DNA from: Butyrivibrio proteoclasticus B316
Lineage (GTDB): Bacteria; Bacillota; Clostridia; Lachnospirales; Lachnospiraceae
Length of the DNA: 64,000 nucleotides
Assembly: GCF_000145035.1 (NCBI RefSeq)
Contig: NC_014387.1
Location: forward strand, 124,001 to 188,000
Direction of reading: 5' to 3'
Position 1 is the first letter of the stretch. Every line of letters begins with the position of its first letter. The notes below the pieces were generated by a model, which saw nothing but the letters and a program-made list of their open reading frames with translations, had not been told where the DNA came from and made no database searches. This document shows positions 8,136 to 17,013 of this stretch, piece by piece. Made by a program: the position numbers and the translations under genes.

Positions 8136-8873
8136 ATGGTAAAAGGAGCAATTCATTCTGTAGAAACATTTGGTTCAGTAGACGGACCCGGAATCAGATT
8201 TATAGTCTTTTTAAAGGGATGTAACTTAAGGTGCAAGTATTGTCACAATGCAGATACCTGGAATCCACAGTCTGATGATATGAGAACACCGGAGGAACTT
8301 CTTGATTTTGCTGAGAGATATCGTGGATACTGGGGAGAAGATGGCGGAATAACTGTCAGCGGTGGAGAGCCACTTCTTCAGATTGATTTTTTGATTGAGT
8401 TTTTCAAAATGGCCAAGGAGCGTGGCATCAACACTTGCATTGATACAGCACTTCAGCCTTTTAATGAAGACAGAAACAGTGAGTTTTTTGGCAAATTTGA
8501 GGAACTCATGAAATATACAGATCTTCTTCTTGTGGATATCAAGCATATAGACAGAGAAGAGCATATAAAGCTCACTGGCCTTCCAAATGAGAACATTCAG
8601 GCCGGAATGAGATATTTATCTGAGATTGGTAAGCCAATCTGGATTCGCCACGTACTTGTGCCTGGAATAACAGATAATGATGAGTATCTGCATAAGACAA
8701 GAAAGTTTATTGAGGAATTGTCTAATGTAGAGAAAATCGAAGTTCTTCCTTATCATTCAATGGGACAGCACAAGTTTGAAGCACTTGGAATTCCATACCA
8801 GCTCGAAGGCGTAGAATCACCAACTGCTGAGCGTGTAGCTAATGCTACAGCAATTCTCAGAGGCGAGAAGTGA
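8136..8873 (+). CDS. pflA: Pyruvate formate-lyase activating enzyme
   Basis: 245-residue radical-SAM protein, the same length as E. coli PflA (246). The cluster motif is CNLRCKYC (Cys30, Cys34, Cys37), preceded by SVETFGSVDGPGIRFIVFLKG, the classical PflA N-terminus. It uses SAM and a 4Fe-4S cluster to make the glycyl radical on PflB. I chose ATG 8136 (MVKGAIHS) because it aligns with the family start; the upstream in-frame TTG at 8106 would add ten unrelated residues. The AGGAG at 8115-8119 is a rather long 16 bases away. Gene order Crp/Fnr-pflA-pflB puts the enzyme after its activator. Confidence 0.94.
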   Translation: MVKGAIHSVETFGSVDGPGIRFIVFLKGCNLRCKYCHNADTWNPQSDDMRTPEELLDFAERYRGYWGEDGGITVSGGEPLLQIDFLIEFFKMAKERGINTCIDTALQPFNEDRNSEFFGKFEELMKYTDLLLVDIKHIDREEHIKLTGLPNENIQAGMRYLSEIGKPIWIRHVLVPGITDNDEYLHKTRKFIEELSNVEKIEVLPYHSMGQHKFEALGIPYQLEGVESPTAERVANATAILRGEK

Positions 8874-8898
8874 ACTGTATAGATGACAAAAATTATCG

Positions 8899-8940
8899 AC
8901 AGAGCAGGTAGTTTGCGGACTACTTCGCTCTGTTTTTTTT
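8899..8940 (+). terminator. Intrinsic terminator after pflA
   Basis: ACAGAGC (8899-8905) pairs with GCTCTGT, with an inner GTAGT/ACTAC pairing around TTGCGG, followed by eight T. Because it separates pflA from pflB, pflB must be read mainly from its own promoter. Confidence 0.88.
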
Positions 8941-9068
8941 ATTTCATAGGAAATTGCTCCGCATTCCTATGAAATAAAAAACGCTCCGCTATGGATGCGC
9001 ATCGGCGCGAGATGAAAATGATGCTAAAGCATCCGCGCCTCGCGCGAGAATGTCGCAAGCGACATTCT
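8941..9068. repeat. Cluster of perfect inverted repeats between pflA and pflB
   Basis: Several back-to-back palindromes without coding potential: ATTTCATAGGAA (8941-8952) with its perfect complement 8964-8975; the palindrome GATGCGCATC (8994-9003); GGCGCG (9004-9009) with CGCGCC (9034-9039) enclosing GATGC-TAAA-GCATC; and AGAATGTCGC (9047-9056) with GCGACATTCT (9059-9068). The block is GC-richer than its surroundings and looks like a REP-like or miniature mobile intergenic element. Whether it is dispersed in the genome cannot be told from one copy. Confidence 0.65.
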
Positions 9069-9153
9069 TTCTTATTATCATGCAGTATTAAGGGAAAAAG
9101 ATTGTTTAGAAAAAGTGTGAATAATTTGTGAAAAATAAAATTAAAATTAAAAC

Positions 9154-9195
9154 TTGATTATAATCAAAGTCTAGTATGCCATGTGATGATAATAT
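9154..9195 (+). promoter_or_regulatory. FNR box and -10 region of pflB
   Basis: TTGATTATAATCAA (9154-9167) is a perfect palindrome matching the FNR consensus TTGAT-N4-ATCAA. A -10-like GATAAT/TAATAT follows at 9188-9195. This places the box centre near -40, the class II activator position (-41.5 in E. coli), and no separate -35 hexamer is evident. The expected regulator is the Crp/Fnr protein encoded at 7270-8055. Confidence 0.8.
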
Positions 9196-9281
9196 ATCCT
9201 TCGGTATAAAGAAGTGATAAAAAATTAACAAGATTTTTTTTCAACATAAATAGTCACTTTACCGTTTGAAAGGAGAATATT

Positions 9282-11546
9282 ATGAAAGAAGCATGGAGAG
9301 GTTTTAAAGGAACCCACTGGCTGGATGATGTAAACGTAAGAGATTTCATCCAGAACAACTACACACCATATGATGGAGATGAGAGCTTCCTTGCTGATGC
9401 TACAGATGCTACTAACAAGCTCTGGGGCAAGCTTCAGGAGCTTCAGAAGCAGGAACGTGAAAAGGGCGGCGTACTTGAGTGCGAGACAGAAGTTGTATCT
9501 AGTCTTACAGCTTATGGCCCTGGTTATATCGACGAGTCTATGAAGGATCTCGAGCAGATCGTTGGTCTTCAGACAGACAAGCCACTTAAGAGAGCATTCA
9601 TGCCTTACGGCGGAATCAAGATGGCTGAGGAAGCTGCTGAGACATATGGTTACAAGGTAAATGAGAAGTTCCATAAAATCTTTACAGAGTACCACAAGAC
9701 ACACAACCAGGCAGTATTTGATGCCTACACACCTGAGATGAGAGCTGCAAGACACAGCCACATCGTAACAGGTCTTCCAGATACATACGGACGTGGACGT
9801 ATCGTAGGCGACTACAGAAGAGTTGCTCTTTACGGTATCGATTACCTCATTGCCAAGAAGCAGGAAGATTACAACAACTGCGGCGATGGCACAATGCTTG
9901 ACCACATCATTCGTCAGAGAGAAGAGATCTCAGAGCAGATCAGAGCCCTCAAGGGAATGAAGGCTATGGCTGAGGTTTACGGATTTGATATTTCACAGCC
10001 AGCTAAGAACGCTAAAGAGGCTGTTCAGTGGCTTTACTTTGGATATCTTGCAGCTATCAAGACACAGAACGGTGCTGCTATGTCAGTAGGACGTGTTTCT
10101 ACATTCCTTGACATCTATATCGAGAGAGATATTAAGGAGGGAACACTTACAGAGGCTGAGGCTCAGGAGCTTATCGACCACATGACAATGAAGTTCAGAA
10201 TGGTTAAGTTTGCTCGTATCCCTTCATACAACAACCTCTTCTCAGGTGACCCAGTATGGGCTACTCTTGAGGTTGGTGGACTTGGTATGGACGGACGTCA
10301 CATGGTTACCAAGAATGACTTCAGATTCCTTCATACACTTGAGAACATGGGACCTTCACCAGAGCCTAACCTTACAGTACTTTATACTTCTAAGCTTCCA
10401 GCAACATTCAAGAAGTATGCTGCTAAGATCTCTGTTACAACATCTTCAATCCAGTACGAGAACGATGATGTTATGAGACCTATCTGGGGCGATGACTACA
10501 GCATCTGCTGCTGCGTATCTGCTACACAGACTGGTAAAGAGATGCAGTTCTTCGGAGCTAGAGCTAACCTTGCTAAGTGTCTTCTTTACGCTATCAACGG
10601 TGGTAAGGACGAGAAGTTCCTCACTAAGGATGGCAAGCACATGCAGGTAGGACCTGAGATGGCACCTATTACATCAGAGGTTCTTGATTACAACGAAGTT
10701 ATGCACAAATATGACATCATGATGGATTGGCTTGCAGGACTTTATGTAAATATCCTCAACCTCATCCAGTACATGCATGACAAGTACTACTACGAAGCAG
10801 CTGAGATGGCTCTTATCGATACAAACGTAAGACGTACATTCGCTACAGGTATCGCAGGATTCTCACACGTTGTAGATTCACTTTCAGCTATCAAGTATGC
10901 TAAGGTTTCAACAGTTCGTGATGAGTCTGGCCTTGTTGTAGATTACAAGGTAGAGGGTGACTTCCCAAGATACGGTAACGATGATGAGAGAGCAGACGAG
11001 ATCGCTGTATGGCTTCTTAAGACATTCATGAAGAAGGTTGAGAAGCATCACACATACCGTGATTCAGAGCCTACAACATCTATCCTTACAATCACATCTA
11101 ACGTTGTTTATGGTAAGGCTACAGGTGCTACACCTGATGGAAGACCTGCATTCGCTTCATTCGCACCAGGTGCTTCACCATCATACGGTGCTGAGAAGAA
11201 CGGTCTTCTTGCTTCACTTAACTCTGTTGCTAAGATTCCTTACGAGTACGCTCTCGATGGAATTTCAAATACACAGACTATGAATCCTAACGCTCTTGGT
11301 CACGATGACGAAGAGAGAGCAAACAAGCTCGTTAGCGTTCTTGATGGATACTTCAACCAGGGATCACATCACCTCAACGTTAACGTATTTGGTAAGGAGA
11401 AGCTCATCGATGCTATGGAGCATCCTGAGAAGCCTGAGTATGCTAACTTCACTATCCGTGTATCAGGATATGCTGTTAAGTTCATCAACCTTACTAAGGA
11501 GCAGCAGCTCGACGTTATCGCTCGTACATGTCACGAGGCACTTTGA
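9282..11546 (+). CDS. pflB: Pyruvate formate-lyase (formate C-acetyltransferase)
   Basis: 754-residue glycyl radical enzyme that converts pyruvate and CoA to acetyl-CoA and formate in fermentation. The active-site cysteine pair is in SICCCVS (Cys410-Cys411, next to Cys409) and the radical glycine is Gly729 in RVSGYAVKF near the C-terminus. Length matches the family (about 750-760). AAGGAG lies 7 bases before ATG 9282. Codon use is strongly biased (GCT, CTT, AAG, ACA), as expected for one of the most highly expressed genes. It has its own FNR-type promoter and terminator, so it can be induced apart from pflA. Confidence 0.97.
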   Translation: MKEAWRGFKGTHWLDDVNVRDFIQNNYTPYDGDESFLADATDATNKLWGKLQELQKQEREKGGVLECETEVVSSLTAYGPGYIDESMKDLEQIVGLQTDKPLKRAFMPYGGIKMAEEAAETYGYKVNEKFHKIFTEYHKTHNQAVFDAYTPEMRAARHSHIVTGLPDTYGRGRIVGDYRRVALYGIDYLIAKKQEDYNNCGDGTMLDHIIRQREEISEQIRALKGMKAMAEVYGFDISQPAKNAKEAVQWLYFGYLAAIKTQNGAAMSVGRVSTFLDIYIERDIKEGTLTEAEAQELIDHMTMKFRMVKFARIPSYNNLFSGDPVWATLEVGGLGMDGRHMVTKNDFRFLHTLENMGPSPEPNLTVLYTSKLPATFKKYAAKISVTTSSIQYENDDVMRPIWGDDYSICCCVSATQTGKEMQFFGARANLAKCLLYAINGGKDEKFLTKDGKHMQVGPEMAPITSEVLDYNEVMHKYDIMMDWLAGLYVNILNLIQYMHDKYYYEAAEMALIDTNVRRTFATGIAGFSHVVDSLSAIKYAKVSTVRDESGLVVDYKVEGDFPRYGNDDERADEIAVWLLKTFMKKVEKHHTYRDSEPTTSILTITSNVVYGKATGATPDGRPAFASFAPGASPSYGAEKNGLLASLNSVAKIPYEYALDGISNTQTMNPNALGHDDEERANKLVSVLDGYFNQGSHHLNVNVFGKEKLIDAMEHPEKPEYANFTIRVSGYAVKFINLTKEQQLDVIARTCHEAL

Positions 11547-11598
11547 TATATCTATTAAGTAATATCAAGTAATATCAAGTAATACCACTACTAATAAT

Positions 11599-11640
11599 AA
11601 GGGCAGTTATGCTTATTGATAGCATAGCTGCCCTTTTTTA
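11599..11640 (+). terminator. Intrinsic terminator of pflB
   Basis: AAGGGCAG-T-TATGCT pairs with AGCATA-G-CTGCCCTT around TATTGAT and runs into TTTTTTA. It lies directly next to the stop codon of the convergent xylosidase gene. A short direct repeat of aatatcaagt (about 11560-11585) precedes it. Confidence 0.88.
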
Positions 11641-13659
11641 TTATAGGCTTAACTTATTCCATACAAGAACTTCTTTGGATGAGGATACAGCAAGAGGTCC
11701 GGGTATTGTCTGACCATTTCTGTGATTGCCCAGATAGTCTCTGTCAAAAGTAATAGGTGTTCCATCGGGATTTTCAAACTTCTGCTCCGGTTCAAAGGCC
11801 TTTCCGAGGGTGTCAGTTGTGATGATTCCGTCTACAAGATCAGAAAGCGCCTTTCCGTAGTTAGTCTTAAGATACCAGTCTCCGTTCTTCTCTTTTATTT
11901 CTACTGTAACTTTAGTCTTCTTATCTTCCAGATGATTCTTGTTCTTCTCATGTTTGCATACCGTAGCACCGCCAAAGTATGCATTTCCTTCAACCCAAAC
12001 CGGGAGATGACCAAAGTGAGCTTCTGCAAGCGCACCCATATCAGGATTCTTACTAAAATCAAATTGAGAAATCCACTCATCATAGGATGGAAAGATGTCA
12101 AAAGGCTTGGTTCCGACAACTTCGTATTCTGCATCGGCAGGAGTTTTCTTTTTGTCTGTAACTTTATGCTGCTGTACAAATATGTTGTTATAAATCCTGT
12201 CATCTCCGTGAAGAATTGTCATAAAGCCGGCAACTTCAGTCCTGTGGCGGATATGATAAGGAGTATATCTTGGCTCTCTCTGTCCGTTGACAATACTGTC
12301 TACGCCGGAGTTAATGAGACCGAATCCACCAAGTACAAGATTGTGGATAACTGCAATTCCTTCACTAGGAATAATTATAGATGTAGGTGACAACAGAATA
12401 TTGTTATCAATAAGTGTAGGTCCGTGGCCGACTTCAATGAATACGTCAGTTGAGAACATTGCACCCTGAGCGGCCTGTAGTCCATTATGCCTGTAGTTGT
12501 CGTGCATCAGGTTCTGAGATACTCTTGCACCCTGAGCTTCCCAGTCAAGCCATACACCCATGATACAGTGGTGAATATGGTTTCTTCTGATAGTTACATC
12601 AATTGCAGCGTGAAGCTTGATTCCGGCAGTTTCAGCACCACCAAGCTGCTGCGAGGTACAAACGTCGTGGATTTCGCAGTCTTCAATAGTTGAAAAAACA
12701 GCGCCCATTCTTCCAACAATACCTGTCTGTTCGCAGTGATGAATGTGGCAGCGTCTTACGATATGGTGACCAACTTTTTCTTTTAACCAGCCATGATACT
12801 GACCTCTGCAGACAGCGTCGCGCTCCATCTGAGTCGGGCTCTTGACCTGTTTGACAGAAAAATACATATCATTTTCGGGATCGCAGTACTTGCCGAGGGA
12901 AATACCACAGCATCTGCTTCCGTAAATTTCACAATCTTCTATTATCCAGCCTTTGCTCCAGTGAGGACCTATCATTCCGTCCTGGTAGGCAGCAGGGGGA
13001 GCCCAGGTTGTAGCTGCTTTGTTGATATTAAAGCCGCTGACAGTAATATAATCCACATAATTTCTGGTTGGCATGAATACATTACGTCTTACACTGATCT
13101 CGACCTTTTCCTTGTTGGGATCAAGATCCTGGAAGTTTGCGTAGAGAATGGTTTCATCAGTTGTCTCATCCTGTTCTGTATACCACAGATACTGAGCAGC
13201 AACCTGATCCCAGGCAAGAGGATCGCCTTTGCCTTTCTGGCACTCATCAAGAGAAGAAGCCTCATACATCATGTTGTCATTAACGAAAACAGAACCTGTA
13301 TGTCTGATGATTGGAGAAAAATACCAGTCTCCGTATACTCGCTCTACATAAGGGTTATAGTCACCAAACATGCTGTTTTTAATACGAACCATCCATGTTG
13401 TGCCCTTAACCTTTTTCCAGTCACTAACAGGCTCAGCTCCGGTTATGACGGCTCCAAGCTTTTCTTCTGAGCGATATACGATTGGTGATTCCTTAGTTCC
13501 CGCATTTACAGGAATAACATGTTCTCTGTAGATTCCGGGTTTAACTATAACTTCATCTCCTGCAATGGCAACTTTGGCAGCGTCATTAATATGCTTAAAT
13601 GGGCGCTCTTTACTTCCGTCTCCATCTCTGAAAGCGTTTGCATCAACGTAATAAACCAT
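11641..13659 (-). CDS. xylC: Beta-xylosidase, glycoside hydrolase family 120
   Basis: 672-residue right-handed beta-helix enzyme. Long stretches match the GH120 xylosidase XylC of Thermoanaerobacterium saccharolyticum as I remember it (HVAKTG-like start, GPHWSKGWIIEDCEIYG, GIKLHAAIDVTIRRN). The catalytic aspartate is Asp372 in LDWEAQG and the acid/base is Glu409 in VFIEVGHGP. Between them lie 14 more residues than in XylC (spacing 37 versus 23). There is no signal peptide, so it works in the cytoplasm on imported xylo-oligosaccharides. It is transcribed divergently from the LacI gene, from a promoter carrying a LacI-type operator. Confidence 0.9.
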   Translation of the reverse strand: MVYYVDANAFRDGDGSKERPFKHINDAAKVAIAGDEVIVKPGIYREHVIPVNAGTKESPIVYRSEEKLGAVITGAEPVSDWKKVKGTTWMVRIKNSMFGDYNPYVERVYGDWYFSPIIRHTGSVFVNDNMMYEASSLDECQKGKGDPLAWDQVAAQYLWYTEQDETTDETILYANFQDLDPNKEKVEISVRRNVFMPTRNYVDYITVSGFNINKAATTWAPPAAYQDGMIGPHWSKGWIIEDCEIYGSRCCGISLGKYCDPENDMYFSVKQVKSPTQMERDAVCRGQYHGWLKEKVGHHIVRRCHIHHCEQTGIVGRMGAVFSTIEDCEIHDVCTSQQLGGAETAGIKLHAAIDVTIRRNHIHHCIMGVWLDWEAQGARVSQNLMHDNYRHNGLQAAQGAMFSTDVFIEVGHGPTLIDNNILLSPTSIIIPSEGIAVIHNLVLGGFGLINSGVDSIVNGQREPRYTPYHIRHRTEVAGFMTILHGDDRIYNNIFVQQHKVTDKKKTPADAEYEVVGTKPFDIFPSYDEWISQFDFSKNPDMGALAEAHFGHLPVWVEGNAYFGGATVCKHEKNKNHLEDKKTKVTVEIKEKNGDWYLKTNYGKALSDLVDGIITTDTLGKAFEPEQKFENPDGTPITFDRDYLGNHRNGQTIPGPLAVSSSKEVLVWNKLSL

Positions 13660-13739
13660 AGATTTCCCTTCTGAATACCGGCTGCCAAGTGGCGTCTTGG
13701 CAACCAGTACTCTATGAATAAATGCACAATATTTATCAA

Positions 13740-13800
13740 ATTAGTTGAACGTTAAACATAAATATTTATTATAATATTTGTTTTTTAGTACTCTTGTCAA
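13740..13800 (-). promoter_or_regulatory. Promoter and LacI-type operator of the beta-xylosidase gene
   Basis: On the minus strand TTGACA (13800-13795) and TATTAT (13776-13771) are 18 bases apart. Just downstream, overlapping the expected transcription start, lies an 18-of-22 match (13740-13761) to the perfect palindrome at 15001-15022, centred on AACGTT. A repressor there would block transcription of the GH120 gene. Confidence 0.75.
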
Positions 13801-13862
13801 AGTCAAATTGCACAAAAGTTTAAAAAATAGTTTGTGTTTAATAGACAAATTATCAAAATATA

Positions 13863-13918
13863 TTGACAATTGTTTTGGGCAAAGGTTATATTTAAGGTGT
13901 GTTTAACGATTTACCAAT
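13863..13918 (+). promoter_or_regulatory. Promoter and operator half-site of the lacI-type gene
   Basis: TTGACA (13863-13868) and TATATT (13887-13892) are 18 bases apart, a good SigA promoter. GTTTAACG (13901-13908) just downstream matches one arm of the palindrome at 15001-15022 exactly while the other arm is degenerate (14 of 22 overall). This suggests weak autorepression. Confidence 0.65.
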
Positions 13919-13943
13919 ACAAAACTGACACTTAGGAGTAAAG

Positions 13944-14984
13944 ATGGTTACACTGAAGGAAATTGCGGAAATCTGCAATGTTTCCGCAACAACAGTGTCC
14001 AACGTTATTAATGGCAAAGCCAAGACTAGCGAAGAGACCAAAAACAGAATAATGGAGGTCGTTAGAAAGACCGGTTATAACCCTAACTATATGGCCAAAG
14101 GTCTTAGAGTTAAGAGAACCAGAACAATAGCGATCATAGCTGAAGATCTGGCGCAGTTTACTTCGCCGCCAATTATCGAGAACATCATGGCTTATTGCGA
14201 GAGCAGGCAGTATAGGGCTACAGTTTACAACCTGCGACTTTACGATAGATGGTCCGATACCTGGTACAACGACGAAGAGGAGTATAAGTCAGTATTTGAG
14301 CCTGTTCTCAGAGATGTTCTATCTGCTCAGGTTGACGGGATCATTTATCTGGCTGGACATTGTCGTGTGATCAAGTCATTTAGCGATGATTTCCAACTTC
14401 CGGTTGTCATGTGCTATGCACTATCGGATTCGCCAGGTATTCCATCGGTTGTAATTGACGATGAAAAGAGCTCCTGGGAAATGGTTTCCCATCTGATAAA
14501 GGCAGGACATAAAAGAATTGGTTTTGTTGGCGGCCGTGTTGAGAACCTTCACACCATTGAGCGACTAAAGGGATATCAGAGAGCTCTTTATGAGAATGGG
14601 ATTCTCTTTGACCCAAGCCTTGTGTTCTATGGCAGATGGGATCGGGAATCAGGTTATGAAGGAGCATCCAAGCTGTTAACACAGGGGGTTACAGCTATCT
14701 TTGCAATTTCCGACAGAATGGCAGGAGGTGTATATGACTACCTGTATGAAGCGAAAGTTGCGGTAAAAGATAAAATCGCAGTAGCAGGATTTGATAACGA
14801 AGCAATTTCTCAGTATTTCAGACCGGCGCTGACAACAACAGAGCTTCCACTTGCTGAGATAGGAAAAAAGTCAGCGGAGCTGATCCTGAATAGACTTGAA
14901 AAGAAAGACGGGGGAAGATCAGCCTATTCAGAACCGTATGTAATAAAGGTTCCATGTACTTTAAAAGACAGAAATTCTGTCTGA
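13944..14984 (+). CDS. LacI family transcriptional regulator
   Basis: 346-residue repressor. N-terminal helix-turn-helix and hinge: VTLKEIAEICNVSATTVSNVINGKAKTSEETKNRI (residues 2-36), then a periplasmic-binding-protein-like effector domain ending in the usual TTTELPLAEIGKKSAELIL. It lies between the divergent GH120 gene and the importer genes, and three operator-like sites of the same sequence flank these units, so the effector is probably xylose, xylobiose or a xylo-oligosaccharide (inference). GGAG precedes ATG 13944. Confidence 0.93.
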   Translation: MVTLKEIAEICNVSATTVSNVINGKAKTSEETKNRIMEVVRKTGYNPNYMAKGLRVKRTRTIAIIAEDLAQFTSPPIIENIMAYCESRQYRATVYNLRLYDRWSDTWYNDEEEYKSVFEPVLRDVLSAQVDGIIYLAGHCRVIKSFSDDFQLPVVMCYALSDSPGIPSVVIDDEKSSWEMVSHLIKAGHKRIGFVGGRVENLHTIERLKGYQRALYENGILFDPSLVFYGRWDRESGYEGASKLLTQGVTAIFAISDRMAGGVYDYLYEAKVAVKDKIAVAGFDNEAISQYFRPALTTTELPLAEIGKKSAELILNRLEKKDGGRSAYSEPYVIKVPCTLKDRNSV

Positions 14985-15000
14985 AGTATTTTTTTACCAA

Positions 15001-15022
15001 TTTAGTTTAACGTTAAACTAAA
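15001..15022. promoter_or_regulatory. Perfect 22-bp LacI-type operator before the importer operon
   Basis: TTTAGTTTAAC (15001-15011) is followed by its exact reverse complement (15012-15022). The centre AACGTT is typical of LacI-family operators. It directly abuts the AAGGAGG ribosome binding site of the first permease gene. Since no clear promoter lies between lacI and this site, bound repressor may act by roadblock on transcription coming from lacI. Confidence 0.8.
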
Positions 15023-15035
15023 AGGAGGAGTTGGG

Positions 15036-15944
15036 GTGACAAAGAAAAAGGTTTATTCATTCAAATTATTCTTAATGGTACTGCCATTCATTATTCTGGT
15101 TCTTTTGTTCTGCTATTACCCACTTTATGGATGGATGTACGCATTCTATGATTACAAGCCGCCAAAGACATTGGCAAACAGCCCATTTGTTGGCTTTAAG
15201 TGGTTTGTATCACTGGTCAGCAGCCAGACCAAGATCAATCAGATAGTTCAGGTTTTAAAGAATACTTTCGCCATGAGCGGTATTACACTTGGAACAAGCT
15301 GGCTTCCTATGATCTTTGCTGTATTTCTTAATGAGATCAGAGGAGTTAAGTTCCGCAAATTCGTGCAGACAGTAACAACCCTTCCCAATTTTGTCAGCTG
15401 GGTAATGGTTTATTCTATAGCATTTGCTCTCTTCAACAGCACAGGAATGATGAATTCCCTTCTTTTAAAAGCTGGTTGGATTGAGCAGCCAATTCTTTTC
15501 CTGCAGCAGTCAGACCACGTATGGTTTACACAGTGGCTGTGGCTTACCTGGAAAAACCTTGGATGGGCAGCCATCATGTATATCGCTGCTATAGCAAGTA
15601 TTGATGACGAGCTTTTGCAGGCTGCAAGAGTAGATGGCGCCAATAGAATGCAGATCATATGGCACATTACTATACCAAGTCTTTTACCAACATATTTTGT
15701 ACTGCTTGTTATCAACGTTGCTAACTTCCTCAACAACGGAATGGAGCAGTACTACGTATTCCAGAACGCATTTAACAAAGAGTTCATCCAGGTTCTTGAC
15801 CTCTATGTTTACAACATGGCGATGGGCAGCGGTGGATACTCAGTTTCAGTTGCGATATCAATGCTTAAGAGTCTTGTAAGCGTTGTCCTTCTGGTTATTG
15901 TCAATGGTTCATCCAAACTGATCAGAGGAGAAAGCATACTATGA
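15036..15944 (+). CDS. Sugar ABC transporter permease, LplB type
   Basis: 302-residue inner-membrane permease with six predicted helices. The EAA loop is DDELLQAARVDGANRMQIIWHITIPSLLPT, which contacts the ATPase. It starts with GTG 15036, placed 7 bases after AAGGAGG. The stop overlaps the start of the next permease (ATGA). With its partner and the binding lipoprotein it forms a CUT1-type importer, probably for xylo-oligosaccharides, given the adjacent cytoplasmic xylosidase. No ATPase gene is in the operon. Confidence 0.92.
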   Translation: MTKKKVYSFKLFLMVLPFIILVLLFCYYPLYGWMYAFYDYKPPKTLANSPFVGFKWFVSLVSSQTKINQIVQVLKNTFAMSGITLGTSWLPMIFAVFLNEIRGVKFRKFVQTVTTLPNFVSWVMVYSIAFALFNSTGMMNSLLLKAGWIEQPILFLQQSDHVWFTQWLWLTWKNLGWAAIMYIAAIASIDDELLQAARVDGANRMQIIWHITIPSLLPTYFVLLVINVANFLNNGMEQYYVFQNAFNKEFIQVLDLYVYNMAMGSGGYSVSVAISMLKSLVSVVLLVIVNGSSKLIRGESIL

Positions 15945-16945
15945 TAGTGAGAAAAGACCTGTCACCGGATTTATCTCTTAAGAATCCATTAGCTAAGAGG
16001 AAGTTGGAGAAAGAGATCATGAAAAAAGAAGTTGAATCAAAAAGCAAGATAAAAGTAAGCGCTGGAGACCGTACACTGGAAATCATATGTTATATCGTTT
16101 TTTCAATAGCAGCTTTCCTGTGTTTGTATCCTTTTTACTACATTATCATCAATACAATCAGTGCCAACGACTTAAGTGCCAAGGGCGACATTCTCTTTTG
16201 GCCAAAAGGAATTCATTTCCACAACTATATGTCAGCCTTCAGGATTGACGGATTATTCCAGGCCCTCAAGATTTCCCTCTTGAGAACAACCCTTGGAACA
16301 GCGTTTACAGTTTTTGCATCTGCTTACCTTGGATTTATGTTCACTCAGGAAAAGATGTGGCTGAGAAAGGTATGGTACAGACTGATTGTTGCCACAATGT
16401 ACTTCAATGCAGGTATTATCCCATGGTATCTGGTAATGAAGACAATGCATCTGACCAACAATTTCTGGGGATATATTCTTCCAGCGATCGTATCGCCTTT
16501 CAACCTGATCCTGACTAAGACTTTCGTGGAATCAGTGCCAAAAGAGCTGCAGGAAGCGGCAGAGATGGATGGAGCCGGAGTACTTACAGTATTCTTCAAG
16601 GTAATAATTCCTGTTATCAAGCCTATCATGGCTACAGTAGCAATTTTCTCAGCTGTAAGCCAGTGGAACGCATTCCAGGATACATTGCTCCTCATGACTG
16701 ATACCAAGCTTTATCCACTTCAGTTCGTGTTATATCAGTACCTTAACCAGGCAAGTTCGCTTGCATCACTTGCCCAGAGCAACACCAGTACTTCGTCCCT
16801 TGCGGCAGCAGCTGCAACAACACAGACAACTACAAGTGTCCGTATGACTATAACAGTATTGGTTGTTCTTCCAATCATGCTCGTATACCCAATCTTCCAG
16901 AAATACTTCGTAAAAGGAATTATGATCGGTGCTGTTAAAGGGTGA
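15941..16945 (+). CDS. Sugar ABC transporter permease, YtcP type
   Basis: 334-residue permease partner. The EAA loop is PKELQEAAEMDGAGVLTVFFKVIIPVIKPIMA. The N-terminus is a charged 40-residue cytoplasmic extension (KNPLAKRKLEKEIMKKEVESKSK) before the first helix. A low-complexity segment rich in Ser, Ala and Thr lies near residue 280 (NTSTSSLAAAAATTQTTTS), longer than in most relatives. It overlaps the upstream permease by 4 bases, so the two are translationally coupled. Confidence 0.92.
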   Translation: MIVRKDLSPDLSLKNPLAKRKLEKEIMKKEVESKSKIKVSAGDRTLEIICYIVFSIAAFLCLYPFYYIIINTISANDLSAKGDILFWPKGIHFHNYMSAFRIDGLFQALKISLLRTTLGTAFTVFASAYLGFMFTQEKMWLRKVWYRLIVATMYFNAGIIPWYLVMKTMHLTNNFWGYILPAIVSPFNLILTKTFVESVPKELQEAAEMDGAGVLTVFFKVIIPVIKPIMATVAIFSAVSQWNAFQDTLLLMTDTKLYPLQFVLYQYLNQASSLASLAQSNTSTSSLAAAAATTQTTTSVRMTITVLVVLPIMLVYPIFQKYFVKGIMIGAVKG

Positions 16946-17013
16946 GCAGAGCACTACAGTTAGTTATTACTTCCACAAAGGAAGAGGTTTTTATAAAAAA
17001 AGGAGGAAAGAAA

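Noticed and set aside
9225..9905. 226-residue ORF on the minus strand opposite pflB
   Set aside because: It mirrors the strongly biased codons of pflB, has no ribosome site of its own and no recognisable domain.
12793..13470. 225-residue plus-strand ORF opposite the GH120 gene
   Set aside because: No start signal or known domain; the GH120 frame is unmistakable.
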